From Plazaster borealis (lineage: Eukaryota; Echinodermata; Asteroidea; Forcipulatida; Labidiasteridae): a DNA stretch of 64,000 bases. This document shows positions 41,201 to 56,548 of this stretch, in pieces. The stretch covers positions 16,573,201 to 16,637,200 of the forward strand of contig CM037469.1 in the NCBI GenBank assembly GCA_021014325.1. Direction: 5' to 3'. The stretch's first letter is position 1, and each line of letters begins with the position of its first letter. The notes beneath the pieces are model-generated. The model was not told the origin of the DNA and did no database searches. It saw nothing but the letters and a program-made list of their open reading frames with translations. The position numbers and the translations under genes are program-made.

Positions 41201-44200
41201 TCCCAATACGGTGGATTGTGTGGAATCAACCTCCTTCAGCCCATGTTATTTTTACATTACGGAGGACACACATACACATACTTACAGAACGTGTTTGTGG
41301 GGTCCTGCATTGTTAAACCTATTATTCCCTTTTCTAAAGGAGTTCCTTGTGGGGTCCATTGTTCCTATTGAGACTGTCTTGTGGGGTCCATTGTTCTGTT
41401 AGTGTCAGGACCCATGAAACATGAATTTAAAATGTGAGCATACACATTTGTTTTATATGCTGAGGGGATTAACTAGCCGAACTCGTTTAATGATAAACTT
41501 TGTTTCGTATTCATCTTTACGAGAGAGGCATTCAAATTGACTTACTTTGCAATGTTACCATGTTTAAAATTTCACTGTGACTCCATTCCTCAAATCCAAA
41601 CGAGAATCTACTGGCACATGCATCAAGTTTCACCCACACTGAAAATGACCTATGAACTATGTCCAGGTCGAGGGTCAAGCAGCAACCAACTCCGAGACAT
41701 GATTCATCCAGGGAACAATAAGACGCAATGGACGATGGAATAGAGAGGGAACCACAACCTGAGATGAACACAAATAACAATCTGGTTTTTTTTCTAAATA
41801 CAAAGAACGGTTGAGTTTCAGTCCAAAGTTTGAGGCTGTTTGAACATCAGATAAGTAAACGCATATCACATTTAAGGCTCAAGTATCGAGTTTGTCTATC
41901 CATGGGTTATTTTACCTGAGGTCGTAGGTGTAATCTGATCCGGTGGACCACTACATGACTGAGGTAGAAGGACATCTGCGCTAACATCCAGGCGGTTAAC
42001 CACCAGACCGCTCGCATAGTCTGTGGCACTACCAACTTGAAGACATAAAAGATTAAGTGTGTTGTTAGCCATGGAGCTTTTCAAGAAAAGTGTTATAAAT
42101 ACCCTGTCACAAAAGTTATCTATTGTTGTCCCGTAGTCATCATTGTATTACTGTAAACCTCACTATAACTTGTTTGGGTACTTTTGGTATCTTTCTTCAA
42201 AACTAAGGATTTTGAATAATTTTCATTGCTCCTCTATAGTAAATGCTTACTGTACACATTGTAGTTTGTGTATAAACTGCGCCAATAAAGTATCTAAACA
42301 CTTACAAATGGTCAGATTTATCGGAAACTCAAATAGTATGCAAAAAAATAATTAAACAATTTGATTCACAGTTATCTTCTGCGCATTTTGACACCTCTTT
42401 TGTTGCGCTGCGATGTTGTTTGGCGGATTTATGGGCACTTGAGTGGCTTAAGGTTGAATTTCAAAAGTTACAAAAGCCCCAAAGAAAATTTTCCTTAGTG
42501 TAATTAGAAAAGTATAACGTGTTATCACTTGAAACTTGGGGAAAATGTTGATGTCAATAGTAACATTCGAAATATGTAAACAATGATTTGCCAAATTGCA
42601 TGTTTTTTCAGAAATTGCCTTTTCGTGAAAACGGTGACGATATATGGAAGAAAGCTTTCAATGAAGATTTTTTTGATCGGGATGTTATTCTAAGGGAAAC
42701 ATTCAAGCTCATCGGATTTTGATGTTTACAGACAGAATGAACATTTCAACCTACCAAGGTCTTGAGGCCACTCCAGTGTCCCCGTCGCATTACAGAAAGG
42801 AACTGGTGCCATGAAGCCATCTAAGATGCTGATGTCAGGAGCACATAATCCAGCAATGCAGAGTTTAACAGAGAATGACAGCAAAAAGTTCCGATTGTTT
42901 GATGTCTTGTCGATGGTGAATGAAACCGAGACCACATCACTTAGTGATTCTCTGATCTCCTTGCCCCACTTATAACTAAAATTTAAAAAATCAAAGATAT
43001 TGGGTATGAAAATCATTGCAGGATGAAAAGTACAGCATAAATATGTGCTTTTTTTAGGTAATTGAGGTGGGCTTCTGACATTTTACTAATAAGTTGTTGT
43101 TACACACTTGTTACGTATTTGTGTAACATCTGTTAGGTACAGTATGGAAACGCTTTCTGCGTGAAATTGTTGAGCCATTACCAGAACAATTGTGCATAAA
43201 TGTGTATTTTTGCGTTCGTTGGAAAACAAAACCGAGTAATGATCTCACCAAATTTAGGAGTGACCTTCCAAGGGCTGGGGCAATTTTTTAAACAGCGACT
43301 TTACCTTAAAAGTGTGATATTGAAACTCCAATTCTCAAAGCCGACACTCGCAGTCAGTTCACAAGGGTCTACAGTCAACCACGCCCGTAAAGTCTGAGAA
43401 GTGCTGCCTATGCCTGCTGTTAAACAGCACTCTACCCCGAGGCAGGCATCAGAATACTGGCAAACTCCTCCTGATGGAAGAGCAGGTAGGCGAGGCAGAT
43501 GTGGACAGGCTGGAAATAGAAAAGCAACAAGTGTGACGATTTTTATAAACACTGTTCTAACAATCTACATAATATTTGTTCAAGTGCTGCTATACTTGTG
43601 TCTTTTGTGTTAATAACGAATGAACAAGTTACGCTTTTTTTTAATTAGTGAAAAGTATTTTATAAAAATGGATTGGAACTAGAAAAAGAGACATTTTAAG
43701 AAGGGGCGAAACTTATTTAACAAAAAATGCATGTTTTATGAATCTTGTACAGTACAATATTACAGACTTAACTCTTTTTATAGACATAACAAGCCAACCT
43801 ATGTGGCCAAATATTAAAACATTTCTTTTTTTACAATTCAATTATTTTCTCTGCAAGCCCCTCTTCCTCACTATAAAACTCCGAACTCCGGTCAGCCCCT
43901 CTTCCTCACTAAAAAACTCCGAACACTTTTAGAAAACCTTACCTGTGGAGCTACTCGTCTGATCTGCAAGACATGGAGAGGCTGAAACTAGACGTGTTGG
44001 TAGTCCCAGAGCCTGCGCAAGAACGTCTAATCCGATATCTAAATTGCCGAGATGGGAGATTGAAGTCAATCCTAGAACAAGATTAAAAACAAACAAATTT
44101 TTGTCAAGAAGTGCCAGCTACAGGCATACATCGAAAGAGGTAAGAAAATGTTACATGCATCACAAGAGGTTGGGATGGTCGCTGTGTTTTGTTCATGCAC

Positions 44201-47200
44201 TGGTTCGTACAACAGCTTATCAAATTAAAGGTGGTCATATCAATCAAGCCATTGACATTAAAGGACTGGCTTTATATTATTCACGATGATTACAAATGAG
44301 AGTTCTAGCACTGTTCATTATCACTGTTAAAGAGAGATTTATGTCTTAAAAGATATTACCTGGTAATTTTCTCCAGGAGATGGTTCCGTTAGAATAGCAC
44401 TGGGGAAGTGGAGACATTGAATCGTTCAGGAGAATGATTCGACCTATGCAGACATGACCCACACATGCATTTATAGACAAACTCGATGATATCTTGCCAT
44501 CGAAAAGTTCCAACTTGAATCTATTAAGCAATACATTATAATCAGGTGTTTTTTTTATTATAAGACACATTTTTGCAGTTTTATAGGCTGATTTCTACAC
44601 AGCAAACTTCTATAAAAAAAAACATTTTGATAAAGAAAAGAAAAGAAAGAGTCCTACATGAGCGAAACAAAGTTTCCGATGGTGACCTCCTTATCGACAC
44701 CAATGTCCAACTGTGACAATGATTTGCTGTACTTCCAGTTACCAAACTGTAACTTCAGCTGACCAAGGCAGGGGTCAAGCACCAATGAGGCACTGAAGGT
44801 GTGATTAAGTGGACCGAGATTCACATCAAGGCAGCACTTTATTCCAAAACATGAATCCATGATGCCACAGTGCGCCCTTGAGTCGAGGTTGCCAGGAAGC
44901 TGCATGTCTGGACAATCTGAAACAGGAATAGCTCATATTTTATAGTGCAATGTTGTACATTGCTGAAAAGTGAACAACAACAGTAAAAGTTTAAAAACCG
45001 AACAAAAACAACAGGTGTTCCGGGCTGTATGCCCGAACACCTAATTAATGTATTGACAATTTTCCTAACATTAACCTCTAAACTGTTACCCTCTAACTGA
45101 GGAATTCTGCTTGCTAAAAATAATTTTCCTTTGGTAAAGTCAGAACTAATTTGACAGCCATATATAATGAGAACATTCAAACACTTTCGATCTTTGGGTG
45201 TGCTCTGTGGTTATAGGGTTGATGTGAGTGGCTGTCAAAGGCACCCTTGCATGCCTGATTCGTTGTAGCCGCATCCTTCGCAATTCGGTTTCTCAGCTGC
45301 TAGTAAGGGTGATAGCCTCCCAAATTATTGTTTTTATTTAAAATTACTTCGGTATGACTGGACCCTATTCGGGTTTACACACGGATCACCATTAAAGAAG
45401 TCGGGGTTGATGCCTAGTTTGTTTAAGAGTAACCCAGTTGCTCCCTGTACGATTTGTCCGGACACTGTTTCTACGAAACCATCAACTGTGAACGAAGAAA
45501 AGAAATGTGTAATTTGTTAAGGTCTACAAATAAGTGCTGTATTAAAAAATGCCAGTTATTATACATCAGCTGGAAAATGTGATCAACTTGAACAAGGCAT
45601 CTTTCACCAACAATGCAAAGACTTGGTGCTTGTAAAAGAGAGGTTGTCTATACACGCTTTTTGGTTAATGGTTGTTTGACAGTGCAAGGTTCATAAATGA
45701 TATGAAATATCCCACTACAGCCAACAAACGCTCTATTTTGAAATGCTGCCACAAATTGTAAGTGACTTTTGAGTGAAGTGAGTACAAACTAACCTGAGAA
45801 GGTATAATTGCTGAAATCTTGATTGCAAGCAGGGATTGGTATTGTCTGCACAATATCGATATCGGTACAAAGTTCATCGATACAGTATTCTAGAGTCAGG
45901 TCTACTTGAAACTCCCTGGACTCATCGAGTTTGTTGATGGAATATCTATAAGAGAATTGACAATAACTTGTAACAATTACGAGTGACGAAGGTTCTTTTA
46001 AGATAGTTAGAATAACATTAATCTAAAAATAACCAACAATATAACAACAATCTTGGTATTTACTATTTTGTGTTTGTCCATAATTTCTGTCAGAGACACT
46101 TGATATGTCATTAAAACCATTATGACCTTGTTTCTTTAAGAAACGTCTTTGAGAAACTTGATTACTTTCATAATCTATACATAATAGTATAATAATATAT
46201 GCTTAACGTGGGTGTAAAATTCATGTACTTCAACATTTTTAACTTTTAAAGGGAGTTTTTAAAAACTTACCTAAGATTCATTCCAGGAGCAACTGAAACG
46301 ATTGTCTCTTCACCTATTATACAAATAAATTCATATGACAAAAAAACATTTTGTAACACATGACACCTAGTGAAAGCACACTTGGCTTTAAAAGTACATG
46401 TAGATCGAACGCACAGAGTAATATTTTAGAAGCATTAAATATTGGAATCGGAAACAAATACAAAATCTGAAGCATGGCCATACTTTCAATGTCTTACCCC
46501 ACTCATATGTAAAGACTGATCCATGTAACATCCAAGTCTCCAGACCTAATGTGAAGGTGAGGTCACAGGGGTCAAACCTAAACCACGCTGTAGCCGAGAC
46601 ATCAGCTATCTTCAGATCCAAATCGAGGCAACATCGAAGCTCTGTGCAGAATTCTCCCACGATGGAGCAGTTGCCCAGAATACCAGATGTACTGGAACAA
46701 ACGTCTTTTTGGAGAAGAATACCATAGAGGAATTTACTAAAAAACAAACAGGCTTTTGCACACTCAGTTGTGGGCAGTGTTGTGACTAAACTGGTCGGGG
46801 CTGGTCGGCACCAACCAGTTAGACAAAAAATCAGCCGACCAGCACTCATGCAATGTTACAACATTGCCGACCAGTACTTTTTTGCCGACAGTGATTAAAA
46901 TAAAACAATCTGAAGATCCATTCCTTTATTTAATGTTAGCCCCAGACGCCCTCGCCCTGTCCTAGGAGAATGATTGACACTCCTATTGAGATCCAATTAC
47001 CTCTTATCTTAATCATCTGCAGTTTGTTATACATTGTTTCAGTTTGTAAAACACTTGCTTCACTCAAAAGACAATCGGAGCGTGCCTTGTCTTTGTGGTT
47101 TTATGACCTGGTTTTGTGACCCTTATGAGTGGATATAGTGTTCTATTAAACCTGGAAAGTGTGTTGACATCTGCTAGCTTATAGTTTTGATTGGAATGGT

Positions 47201-50200
47201 AGAAACAGTTAAACAGTAAACTGGAAATCACAAGTTCCGTTTAACTGTTTTGAAAATAAACCTAGGTGCAACATAAAATTTGAAAACGAATATTATTGTG
47301 TCCTTATTGTAACATGAACAACCAGTCAATGTGATCACATAAAAGTTCATGTGACATCCAAGGATTCTATGTTTTAGTTGGAACAATTTTCATGTGTACA
47401 ACAAACCCTTCCTACTGACAGAGAAAACATAAAAATAATTGAATGAAATCAAAGTAAGGTTCAGGAGTCAATGTAACAACAAATTTGATGATCAAAAGAA
47501 AAGTACTTTTTAGGGTGTAAAATATAAATAAAAAAAATTCCAAAAGGGGGCACAGCCTCAAACCCCCGTTGGGGGTTGCAACCCCCCCCCCCCCCGTGAC
47601 AACACTGGTTGTATGGACTTGCTATTGTTGTTCTATTATTCCCTTTTCTGAAGAAATCCCCTGTAGGGATAAAGTTGAACAAAGAAATACGTTGCGGGGA
47701 CCTTTGTGCAAAAGTCCCCAAAGATTATATTTTTTGAACTTACATTAACGAGGAAGTAAAAAACGAATGTGACCTAGTTTGAGCAAAATTGGGATCATCT
47801 CGTCTTGAAACCAAGCACCTGTTTCTATGCTAAAAGTGTATCTCATACAACTGTATTGGAACATTAATCCCAACGTACCTTTTTTATGATAAGAGCATGC
47901 CTTCCCTGAAAGGAAGCTGCCTAGATTCAGGTGTCGTATTGCTGCATCGATAGCAAATTGTCCAATATTGCCCCCAAGATATCCACGAAATCCTGAAACT
48001 GTGCCATCTCCTGAGTAGAAAGACATTGTATTGGAACTTGAATTTTTAGGATCTATAACGTTTGCAATATACTTGAGAGATTAAATATAATGACAAACAT
48101 AGTACACCGTTCAGTACAACAATGTTTATAGCCAATGTGTTTATCAACGCTCTGACACAAGGTGAACAATAACCACGTACCAGGAAGAGTAAATGCATCT
48201 TCGGTGTTGCAGAGCGGTATTGGAAGACGACTTCCTTCAAACACAGTCACAGTGTTGCATGCTCCATCCAAACAGAAGACCAGCTGTAAGTTGAGCTCAA
48301 ACTGCTTGTCTAAAGTTATCTTATCCACACGCCACCTATGATAAAGAAGAAGATTTTGGTTACAAAGAACGACATTGTAGAGGAAAATAGAAATAGAAAT
48401 TTCCTTCTGAAGCTATCAGCAAACAAAAGCCAAAAGTCCAAACTGAAAAATGGCGGCATTGACTGTTGAGACCTTTTTTATTTCCAAGGCAAGATTAATC
48501 TAGACCAAAGGGTTGACCATAGAAACAAAGCTGTGATGACAAATACCTCACAGTCAGCACGCTGTTAACAACTTCATCCCTGTAGTCACCCAAAGGATAG
48601 TGGAATAAGGTGATGCTTTGCTCCCAGTTCTCAAAGCCGATGGACAGGTTGAAGTTGCAGGGATCCAAGATGAGCCATGCATTGACTGTACGTTTCACGA
48701 TCTTGAAGTCCATCTCAAGACAGCATTTAATGCCAAGACAGGAATCAGTGAGGGAACAGGAGAGGAAATCAGGAAGCTGTTCGAGGTCGACACCTGGACA
48801 ACCTTCAGAATGAAAGCTAAGTATTAGTCTTAGGTAACCTTTATTATCTTTTTCCAACAAATTGAAAACTTTACAAATTCATCTCATTTGCGAATTCTCT
48901 AAAACAACCCATGGACATGTTGTAAAACACTTACTGCTTTTCAGGGTGCCCGGTATTCCTCTATCACACTGCTCGCTTTGGAGATATCGCTAATACAAAT
49001 AAAACAAGAAATTGTTTGATTTGTTATGAATTAAGAATTATGAATTTGCAGGCCACACCTTCTCGAGGGTGCACTTCTAATTTTGATGGCTCGTAAACAA
49101 AAGCTCGGATTAACGAAAAATTGTAATTTTTATTAAAGTATTTAAACAATTATTAATTTCACACTCAAAAATATTGTTCAGTTTCATTATCTAACTTTCC
49201 AACGTCAAAATGGAGGGTGACAAAAAAGTGCTGTCTTGAAGGAGATTGCGGCAAAAAATGTCCATGTTTTTGTTCAACCAAATTGATAACACAAAATTGG
49301 AGAACTCACTCGTCTAGAAAAGAAAACAGTTAAAAAGATAAATTTATTAAAGTACTCTTACATTCAACCCATATTTCTCCAGAACTAGTTCAATTGCTGA
49401 ATCTCCGATACGACCTCCCAGTTCCCTGATAAATCCAGCAACCGTACCATCGCCTGGCAGGGTGAATGTAACAGCGTTGATATTGCAGATGGGTATTGGG
49501 ACCCAGACATGATCCAGGATGGATGTTGTCGCGCATTTGTTGTCAATGCACAGTTCAACATCGAGTGTAATAGAAAATACCTTCGTCTCCGTCAGCTTAT
49601 CAACTGAATAGCTACAAACCAAAATAACACACACACTTAATGATGGTAACTAAGTGTCATGAGAAGTATTCAATGACACTGAAAGTTGCTTACTTTGCAC
49701 TGAATTAAAATCATAATAGTGACAGGCTCTTGTATGAAATCTCAAAATGTCATAGCCCACCTTAAAGTCACATCATCACCGATTGTTTCTCTTTTCACCT
49801 TCCCCCAAGTGTAACTGAACAGAGTAATGTTACGCTCCCAGTGTTCAAACTCCACATGAAGCTGGAAGTTACAGGGGTCCACTTTGATCCTTGCACGGAG
49901 CATGAGTGTGGTGATTACGAAGTTCAGATAAACACAGCACTGGATGCCTAGACAATGATCATCGATTGAACACTGGATGGTGTTTGCCACGGTGGGGAGG
50001 GAGATCATTGGGCAATCTGAAAATGTGGGGAGGAGAAAGAAAATAAGAAAAAATAATTTTCTGAGTAAAAAAAAATACATTTCTGATTGTTTGTTTGTAA
50101 ACTGAACCAAGGTAAACTTAACGATAGAAAATACAAAAAAATACTGCACCTGTATCCGTTGCCACATCTGCTGGTAATTCACACGATCTCCCACTTACAA

Positions 50201-53200
50201 CATCCTAAAAAATATTAGGCAAATTAAAAGCAAAAGCTAACTAAAGTGTAATTTTACTTTGTTCGCTAAAAGGGAACCCTACAAATGAACAACAAAACTC
50301 ATAAAAGCACTGCAGCACAAGCTACCTTCAAGTACCGTAGTCACTGACCGTTTGCTTTCGTCTTTACCGTTTTTCATATTACTAGATGGTTTTAAGTTTG
50401 ATTTGATGCCATGGTGAATAAAGATTTGGTCTAAACTTACTTGTAAATTCAATTTTCTCAAAACCAAATCAATTGCAGATTGTCCCACAGTGTCTCCAAG
50501 CTCCTCCAGGAATCCCCGTACAGAGCCGTCACCAGGTAGAGCCAATGAGAAGTTGCTGTTACAGATAGGAATGGGGACTCTCTTTTCCTCCATGAGAAGA
50601 AATTCCGTAGTTTCGTCGTCGACTTTGAGAAAGAATGCAAGAACAATCTCGTACTCCTTTGAAGCATCCAGTTTGTCAATGGAAAATCTGGTTTCAGAGA
50701 GAAAATTAAGTAAAAATGAGTGAGCATCTATGATACATCGTTTGTTAAATGAAATTAAAATAATAGAGCGAAATTTTTGAACTGGTTTGTTTTAGGCACG
50801 CGGCCAAAATCCGTAACTATCATATACTAGTATTCGCTCTTTGTGTGACCACCAATAACATCCAATAACAAACCAGTGAACAATTAATCTCAGTCGGTCA
50901 TCAGAGTTCGAAAAAAAGTTGTTTTCACTTCTGAAAAACTGTAGCATTACATTGACAACCTCACCAACGTTTTGCACACCCTTTCAAGCAAAAGATTGTA
51001 AGATTAAAGGCATCGTACACGATTGTTGACTCTGATAATTAATGGCAATAAAAACTTACATGGGAAGAAGTACAGCAGCTTTGGATAGTATAATGCATTT
51101 TTAGAAACTTTTTATTACGAAGTACTGCGGCGAGTGAACAATTCATCACTTTTAATCCCCAAAAACATTTGACTCTAAGAAGTGTAACGCGCAACGCTTC
51201 TCATAGTGTGTATTCCAATTGCAGATTATTCTTCCTGCTTAGACATAACCGCTCCAGATTTTCAGCAATATCTCAAAAACGCTGCTACCTTTTGAAATTA
51301 AAGTTTCACAGGTAAGTTTGATGGTATATATCTACATATATATATATATATATATATAGGTTTGAAACAATTAATAGGCTCCAATTACCAAACGTGTACG
51401 ATGCCTTTAAATAAATAACGATGGACAGGAAAAATTGACACTTTTTTTTTAAACCTAAACAAGATCTTAAATGCCTTCTTGGCAATTAACAAACTTACTC
51501 GACATTTATTGCTTTTCCAATAGAGAATGTTTTCACTTTTCCCCACTGATGCGAAAATAATGACACGTTGAAGTACCATATCCCCATTCCAACAGAGAGT
51601 TTGTAGTCACAAGGGTCAATTTCGAGCCAAGCTTTAGAGCTGAGCTGAGTAACCTTTAGGTCCAAATTGAGACAGCAGTGCAAGCTTGTGCAGTGGTTGT
51701 TTATACCGCAGGAAAACGTGGGTAGGCCTTTCGGAAACTGTACCGGACAAGCTAATGATGAGAGAAGTAGAAAAGAGTAATTAATAACTACTTCAAAGAT
51801 TAGGTTGGCTTATAGTGTTTAATTGGTTAATATATTTGTATGATTGTCCTTAAGGGCTCTGGAATTCAAGAAGCCGTAGTTGTTCATTTCAGAAAAAACA
51901 TTGAATCTCACCTTCATCAATAGTTGCTGGAGGAAGACTGCATGAATCCCTAGATAAGAAATTCTATGAAAAGAAAAACGTTTATTTGTTTTGTTTTTTT
52001 CCTGTGCAGTTTGAATGTTGGTAATTGAAATCCTAAAGTTAATCTCTGTATGCACTTATGTTTGACTAATTTTCAATGTTGATTATAGACACTAGTTATA
52101 TTCACCTTCAGCCCCAAACTGTCAAGCACCAAATCTACAGCTGCATCAGTTACGCCACCTGCCAAGGTGTCCAGGTACCCAGCAATTGAACCATCACCCG
52201 GTAGGGAGAAGGTAGCATTTGGGTTACAGATCGGGATGGGTACAAGGGCTCCCTGTAAGAGTTTGATCGGTGTGCAGGTACCATCTATGCACAGGGACAC
52301 CATCAGATCGATCAGGAATTCCTTCTGCGCTGTCAGCTTGTCAACTGTGAACCTGCTCACGAAGAAAAGAAACAAATATGTCAGAGTATCAGAGCAAGTT
52401 AGCAGGACATCCTGCACTCAGAGCTCTACGCTTAGCTGATCTTCTAGACAAGGTAATTTTATCAACAAGCTTCCATTTCATTTACAATTTACGAACATAA
52501 TAACAGTTTGTGTTTCCATGGATTTTGGTAGGTAACACATGTTTTTCTTCCTGTAAAAAGGGAACTTTCCCACTAAATGTTGTTTGTGTTTCAAGTACTG
52601 CTGTGCAATCATCATCTTTGTGAATTAGGTCAACAATTGTTACGATTGTCGAATTATATACATTGCTGAAATTGGTAGTGTTGACTTACACTATATGTAC
52701 AGCATCACTGATGTCGACTGTTCTTTCCATACCCCAGTCATACTTAAAGAGAGTCACGTTTTTAGTCCAAGAGCCAAAACCAACAGACAGCTCGAATTCA
52801 CAAGGGTCAAAAACGGCCCAAGCTGTGGTAGATAGTCGAGTGAAGACAAGGTCCAAGGAGGCACAGCAAATGATGCCAAGACACTGGTCGTCTACAGTGC
52901 AGGTCAGTACGTTCGTTGAAGGTGGTTTGTTTAGAAGTGGGCATTCTATTGGATTGAATATTAAGCAATTTAATAGAATGAATAGTTGGTTTATCTGAAG
53001 AAAATATTGTTATGTTTTGTTTACAAAATCTTGTAATAAAGTGAATTAAAAATTAATACTACAGATACATACAGGTCTACTTGCAAAAAACACCCTAAAC
53101 GTATCAATTAAATATAAAATTTGTGAAGGAAATACAACAGGTTATTTTAAGAACAGATGGCTCAGAAAACTCATAACAAACTGATATAAACTTGTTAATT

Positions 53201-56200
53201 TCCTAATGAAAAAACCCCAACTTACTGTTCTCTGCTGGAGCAAGTATCGCCAAGTCACAGTGCTGATTACTGGCAAATTCCTGAAGAATGAACAAAATTG
53301 TCAAACCATAACGACGAATAGTGTTTTAAAATGGCCAAAAAGACGCATTTAAAGAATAAGCTTCATTTAATTTAGTTTACCAACCTGAATTCCAAGTTTT
53401 CGTAGACCAGCCTGGATTGCTAATCCGCCAATGTTGCCACCGAGGTCCCTTGCTAGTGCTGCAAAGCTTCCATCACCAGGCAGTTCAAAGGAGGCATTTG
53501 GATTACAGAATGGAATGGGGATGATTGCATCATTGAGGATCGGGGTTGGGATGCATTCACCATCCAGGCAGAAGGTCATGTCTAAGTTGATCTTGAAGGA
53601 TTCCTCGACCTTGTCAATGGTTAGACTGTGAGGAATTTGAAGATGTTCGATTACTAATACATTTTAATTGTTCAGAAAATTTCAAAAAGGAGGTGAACAA
53701 CTGCTTATCCTTGGCAGTGGCATGAACAACCATCTTTATCTCTGTTTAATTTAGCCATGTAATTTGTTAATTTCAAATGTCCATAAAACTACCCATGAAA
53801 GAAAACACATTAACATGATGTCGTCCATTTGTTTTGCGATAGGTACCGAAGTTGGCCCAACACATGCCGACGTTGTGGCGACGTTGTAACGTTAATGAAA
53901 CGTTATTTGCCAACAGTTGGCCAACCATAAAATCTTACGTTTGCCAACGTTGGGCCAACGTATACATGTCAGCTGTGAATTCAACCTTTAACTGCCGTTT
54001 AGCCAGGGATCACACCCAAGTATACGATACAAACTGGGAAGCAGCAGTATAGGGATCATCTTAAGGGGATGCAACGTTTTATTTAATCTTTCAAGTAATA
54101 AACCACGAGGGAAACTGACTGGATAAATGTTTAACTTAAGTGTAATGTATGAATTATTTACGCACAAAAAGGTACGATACCTTTTCTATTTCTTCACTGA
54201 TTACCTTAAAGATATTCCCTTGCCAACGGTGACCTCTTCCTTTTGATCCCATTGATATGACAGAATTTGTAGTTCTTTACTCCAGCTCCCCAGTCCCACT
54301 GACAATTGATAGTTACAAGGATCAAAGATGAAGGAGACATTGGTGCTGACTGGGGTGAGTCCTGGGATTGGAAGCTCGAAACAGCAATCGAACCCCAGAC
54401 ATTTCTCTGGAAGAGTACATATGAGGTTTCTTGGTAGATGTGGAAGTCTGACATCTCTAGAACAAACTGCAAAAAGGTAATAGATGTGATGAGGTTAGGC
54501 AAATGATCATTGTAGAAGATATCCCTTAATGACCACTTTCGGTGGGAGGTTTTCTCAAAAAACAAACCTTGTGAAAATAGCCATTCAATCTGTTTTCATT
54601 CTAGTTTTACCAGAAGTAAAGAAAATGTTGATTCAAAAGACAAAATAAAAAATTGGAGTTTACTTTGTCCAAATAAATTAAAAAAAACATTAATACAGTT
54701 ACTGGCCGTCTTAAGAGATATTTTTCACAGTTTTTGTATCATTCTCCTATTAAGTTATCTGACACAAACCCTTTTGGGTGATCATTTTCACCTCCACATT
54801 ACATACCTCTACGCCATCCATTCTGAGTGACCTGTGGGCGGACACAAGGTTCTTGACTAATGAATTTCTACACACAAAAAACACAATAAATTACGTTAAC
54901 GAGAATATTACATTTATCTACAATACAATTTAAGAATTTACCAAATTGAGGATGGAGTGGAGGACTAGAACTAATACAAAAATGGTACAAGGAGAAGGCT
55001 AGGTGCAGCAAACGTACTTTTCATTCCTAAATACTCACATCAGTTACAGAAATTAGAGGTTATAAAACCTCGTTTGCTTTCGAAAATGGCCCCATCTACC
55101 TTTCAGTCTGGTTTACTTACTGACAATCCAAGAGCAGTGAGTACCGCCTCGATAGTTGACTCAGCGGCATTCTGTCCCACCATCTTCAGGAAGCCTGACA
55201 CAGTCCCATCACCTGTGTAAAACAGTTTACAGATATGTGTAAAACAGTTGATATCTCTGTTTGTATCGTAAAACCAACGATTAAATCTCGTGAAGCTGCA
55301 GCTTCAGCATTGGAAAAGAATGACTTTGCTCAGCAATAACGAAACATTCTCAGGATGATCTAAGAAATTGAGACCTTCATGCTCATAACTCAAACAAATA
55401 AATCACAAATTACAAATAAAAAAAGGCTTCAAGGAGGACTACCTCACCTTATTTCTCAAGGTTTAACATCTTCACAAATGCTACAAAATCTTTGGCCTCT
55501 CTCTTATGTTTGTGTTACATACCTGGAAGGGTAAATGTTGCGTTCACGTTGCATAATGGAATGGGTACCCGTAGTCCTTTTAAGATGTCAATAGAGGGCG
55601 CGGTATCGCAATCAGAATCGGGAAGGCAAAGAGACAGCGCCAGGTCCAAGACAAATACCTTGTCTTCAGTCAGTTTGTTGATGGTGTAAATCAGGGTTAA
55701 AGCCTTTCCGATATTAAGTTCCTCTTGCGTGCCTTATTATAATAAAAGGAATATACTTTATTTCCCCCAATCATCAAGTTTCAAGATGCCATTACAAAAG
55801 ACAGTTTTACCAAAGAGAAACCATAATCTACCAGTTTGAATACTTAGGTCAAAATACCATGTTTTCCTTCTTCTAATAACCTTGTGCAAGTCCACTTGAT
55901 GATATTCTCTTCGTGGTTTTTCCCATCCGTCTAACCTTGAAAAAATCTAAGTCTGTATGCACCCCAATCAACTTTGCACAATTCCTCCTGAGAAAAACCA
56001 AAATCTGTCTTTGATAACATTGTCCAGCTACAAAAGACTCACCCCAGTGGTAGTCAAATATAGTGAAGGTCATCGACCACTTTCCAAAGCCTATGGATAA
56101 GGTAAACTCGCATGGATCAAGTACCAGCCATACATTACTTGATAACACGGTGATTTGAAGATCAAGATCAACACAGCAATGCACACCGAGGCAGAAATCG

Positions 56201-56508
56201 GAAAGGTCACAGGTCAATGTGCTGGGAAGACGAGGGAGAGTAACATCAGTGCACACTGAAAACAGACGGGAAGAATTGTTTTTGTTTTACCACGTTGTAT
56301 TTGTTCCCAATGCAAAATAAATCGCAGAGTGAAAACCGCTTTAAAGTTAAACAAAATTTTAAACAGCTTATTTTGTTTGTTTACTAATCTTGTGTCATTT
56401 TTTTTTAATTGATCAACAGCAAATGTATCTTTCTTTTAAGATCAACAAATCATTGCTCCCATTTATATTTTAAAAAAATGATTAATAACCCCGCCCCCCC
56501 GAAAAAAC

Positions 56509-56548
<40 letters not shown>

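Noticed and set aside
50792..50977. Extra exon near 50.95 kb (NVGEVVNVML)
   Set aside because: Exons 51499-51751 and 50441-50687 already join in phase across this point, and the segment lacks a proper acceptor and module features.
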